NCBI GenBank assembly: GCA_035938875.1
Contig: DASZGL010000001.1
Location: 1-15,192 of the forward strand
From: DASZGL01 sp035938875
GTDB taxonomy: Bacteria; Chloroflexota; Dormibacteria; Aeolococcales; Aeolococcaceae
Length of the DNA stretch: 15,192 bases
Direction: 5' to 3'
Positions 13,467 through 15,192 of the stretch are shown here, piece by piece (positions within the stretch are counted from its first letter, which is position 1; each line of letters begins with the position of its first letter). The notes under the pieces are model-generated. The model ran no database searches and was not told where the DNA came from. It saw only the letters and a program-made list of their open reading frames with translations. The position numbers and the translations under genes are program-made.

Positions 13467-14138
13467 ATGAGCCCCAGCACAGCCTCGTCGCCCACCGTCG
13501 ACGTCGTCGAGGTGATCGCCGAGCGGGGCCTCGACGACCCCCCCGAGATTCCCTGGCACCTTGCCGGTCAACCGGGAAGCGTCCGCATCCAGCTTCGCAG
13601 CACGCTGCGACGGGTGATCATGGGCGCCGGCCTGGCACGCCGCCCGGAGCTCGTCGCCGCGACGCGGGCTCTGCCCGACGCCCCGACGGTGGTCACCAGT
13701 CCGGTGGGCGGCACCTTCATCGTCGGCGGTCCAGGCTGGTTGGGTCTGGCTGCTGTCGGTGTGCCCTTACCGGGCCAGCCGATGCCGCTCGACTGGATGT
13801 GCGCTGCGCTGCACGGCTGGCTGGCTGAGCGGCTGGCTGCGGTGGGGCAGACACCGACGTTGGGGCGTGTCGACGGCGCGTGGTGTCCCGGCTTCAGCGA
13901 CGTCGCCGCCGGCGGACGCAAGCTGGCCGGCATGGGCTTTCGTGTCACCCGCGGTTGGGTGGTGATGCGCGGGGTTCTCGCGGTGCGGCCAATCGACGAC
14001 GCCGACTGGACGCTGCTCGCCGCCTGTCACCGGCTCATCGACGTCGACATCCGGCGCGAGGCCGCGACGTCGCTCGTCGAGTGCACCGGCGACGATTCCT
14101 GGACGGTGGAACGCGCGATCACCCAGCTGCGCACGTAG
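13467..14138 (+). CDS. Lipoate-protein ligase A/octanoyltransferase-like protein
   Basis: The 223-residue protein has the BPL/LplA/LipM fold pattern. The clearest match is GRVDGAWCPGFSDVAAGGRKLAGMGFR (133-159, only its ends being diagnostic: VDGAWCPG and GGRKLAG), where Lys152 is the position of the active-site lysine. Further marks are an upstream GGTFIVGGPGWLGLAAVGVP (81-100) and WVVMRGVLAV. In LplA the N-terminal substrate loop is RRxSGGGAV; here it reads TSPVGGTFIV, with the arginines missing. A first strand typical of LplA proteins (near residues 40-80) is poorly conserved. It probably transfers lipoyl or octanoyl groups to a carrier domain, or is a degenerate paralogue. ATG 13467 has no Shine-Dalgarno. 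It is divergent from the osmoprotectant operon. Confidence 0.72.
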   Translation: MSPSTASSPTVDVVEVIAERGLDDPPEIPWHLAGQPGSVRIQLRSTLRRVIMGAGLARRPELVAATRALPDAPTVVTSPVGGTFIVGGPGWLGLAAVGVPLPGQPMPLDWMCAALHGWLAERLAAVGQTPTLGRVDGAWCPGFSDVAAGGRKLAGMGFRVTRGWVVMRGVLAVRPIDDADWTLLAACHRLIDVDIRREAATSLVECTGDDSWTVERAITQLRT

Positions 14139-14159
14139 CTGGAGGGCGGCGGGCTCCCG

Positions 14160-15192
14160 CTAGGGCAGCACCTCGGCGTCGCTGAGCACCTGACTGCGCA
14201 GGTGGACATCGCGACGCTGGTCGGCGCCGAGCAGCCGCCACCAGACAAGGCCGCCGAGGCCGGTGACCAGCGCAACCGCGCCGGCGACGCCGAAGGCGAG
14301 CTGCGTGCCGCCGGTCTCTGCCAGCCAACCGGCGAGAAAGCCGCCGAGTGGCGCCGTGCCGAAGAACGCGTAGGAGTACAGGGACAGCACCCTGCCGCGC
14401 AGACGATCGGGTGTGGTGAGCTGCAGAGTCGCGTTGCTGTTCGAGGTGTAGAGCGAGAACGACGTCCCGGTGACGACGAGCAGAACCGCGCAGGCGGCGA
14501 GGTTGCGCTGTGGCGCGAGGAGCAGCTCGCTGACGCCGAGGCCGATCGCCCCGCCGAGCAACACGGGCCATGATGCCCTGCCCCGCCGGGCGACGAGCAG
14601 CGCGCCACACAGCGCGCCGCCGCCGAAGCAGGCGCTGAGCAGGCCGAAGATCTGCGGTCCCGCCGACAGTGTGTGCGACGCGAGGACGGGGAGGAGCACG
14701 TTGAAGTTGATGGCGATCATGGCGATCATCACCATCATCAGCAGCACCACCAGCACCGGCGGCGTCCGCCGCGCGTAGTCCATCCCCTCGAGCAGTCCGC
14801 GCACCATCGTCGGCCGTGTCGTCCGCGCCGGGTGGATGAGCTCCTCGGGGTGCATCAGCCACAGGCAGAGAAGCACGGCGAGGAAGCTCGCCGCGTTGAC
14901 GACGAAGCACACGCCGACGCCGGCGCCGGCGATGAGCAGCCCGCCGATCGCCGGCCCCATGACCCGCGAGGCGTTGAACAGGCTGGAGTTGAGGGCGATG
15001 GCGTTGGGCAGCTCGTCGCGGCCGACCATCTCCATGGTGAACGACTGCCGTGCGGGGCTGTCGAGGATCGACACGCTGCCGTTGAGGGCGGCGAGGACGA
15101 AGACCTGCCACACCGTGACCACGTGGCTCAGCGTGAGCACACCGAGGATGATGGCGAAGATCATCGAGCAGGTCTGGGTGACCATGAGGATG
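14160..15192 (-). CDS. MFS exporter, MFS_3/EntS-like, N-terminus outside the window
   Basis: The visible 344 codons of this transporter run off the right edge; the reading frame continues through 15192, so the N-terminal one or two helices are missing. Family marks are DSPARQSFTMEMVGRDEL (start of the loop after helix 4), NAIALNSSLFNASRVMGPAIGGLL (only its ends are meant: NAIALN and GPAIGG), and DRLRGRVLSLYSYAFFGTAPLGGF with the characteristic RGRVxSLY loop. These are the usual MFS_3 features, a group that includes the enterobactin exporter EntS and many drug exporters. About 9-10 transmembrane helices are visible. The C-terminal tail (LRSQVLSDAEVLP) is short. It converges with the lipoate-ligase-like gene across 21 bp that hold only a weak GCGG/CCGC hairpin. 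The substrate is unknown. Confidence 0.85.
   Translation of the reverse strand, partial: ILMVTQTCSMIFAIILGVLTLSHVVTVWQVFVLAALNGSVSILDSPARQSFTMEMVGRDELPNAIALNSSLFNASRVMGPAIGGLLIAGAGVGVCFVVNAASFLAVLLCLWLMHPEELIHPARTTRPTMVRGLLEGMDYARRTPPVLVVLLMMVMIAMIAINFNVLLPVLASHTLSAGPQIFGLLSACFGGGALCGALLVARRGRASWPVLLGGAIGLGVSELLLAPQRNLAACAVLLVVTGTSFSLYTSNSNATLQLTTPDRLRGRVLSLYSYAFFGTAPLGGFLAGWLAETGGTQLAFGVAGAVALVTGLGGLVWWRLLGADQRRDVHLRSQVLSDAEVLP

Noticed and set aside
14149..14160. Hairpin GCGG/CCGC in the gap between the lipoate-ligase-like gene and the right-edge MFS gene
   Set aside because: Only four to five pairs with a tight loop, so it is too weak to call a terminator on sequence alone.

Overview
The window is chromosomal DNA from a very GC-rich bacterium (about 70% by eye, not counted). 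GTG starts are common, and several genes appear to be transcribed leaderless from a TANNNT -10 box 7-11 nt before the start codon. These traits and the protein repertoire (a DUF3052 protein, serine/threonine-rich lipoproteins, an OpuC-type importer) suggest Actinomycetota or another high-GC lineage such as Dormibacterota. There is no rRNA or marker gene, so the phylum is an inference. I see no phage, IS, CRISPR, tRNA or known defence genes. Most of the window is ordinary metabolism and transport.

Left part (1-4083): a tandem duplication of a hairpin-rich 96-bp unit lies directly upstream of a malic enzyme gene. After it comes a 135-bp nested inverted repeat in the gap to a convergent gene for an unrecognised five-helix membrane protein. 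That gene is divergent from a two-gene unit encoding a hotdog-fold thioesterase and an MdtG-like MFS exporter.

Middle part (4084-10044): a frameshifted gene for a small secreted protein; a GTG-started SGNH/GDSL esterase lipoprotein, divergent from a glycerophosphodiester phosphodiesterase-like gene; a YbhN/UPF0104-type membrane protein of the lysylphosphatidylglycerol-synthase/flippase family; a large AMP-forming acyl-CoA ligase; and a DUF3052 protein divergent from that ligase. Several of these fit envelope lipid turnover, but they are not one operon.

Right part (10045-15192): a compact minus-strand operon for a complete OpuC-type osmoprotectant (glycine betaine/choline-like) ABC importer in the order permease, ATPase, permease, lipoprotein receptor, with 4-nt overlaps between the first three genes. 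Then a plus-strand protein related to lipoate-protein ligases, and a partial MFS_3/EntS-like exporter running off the right edge.

The most striking non-coding pattern is that four of the five convergent gene junctions carry a strong inverted repeat (the fifth only a weak one). In two of them the stop codons are built into the stem, so they look like compact bidirectional terminators without a T-tract. No clearly new multi-gene system was found. The best leads are the hairpin elements, the frameshifted secreted protein and several enzyme paralogues with altered signature residues.
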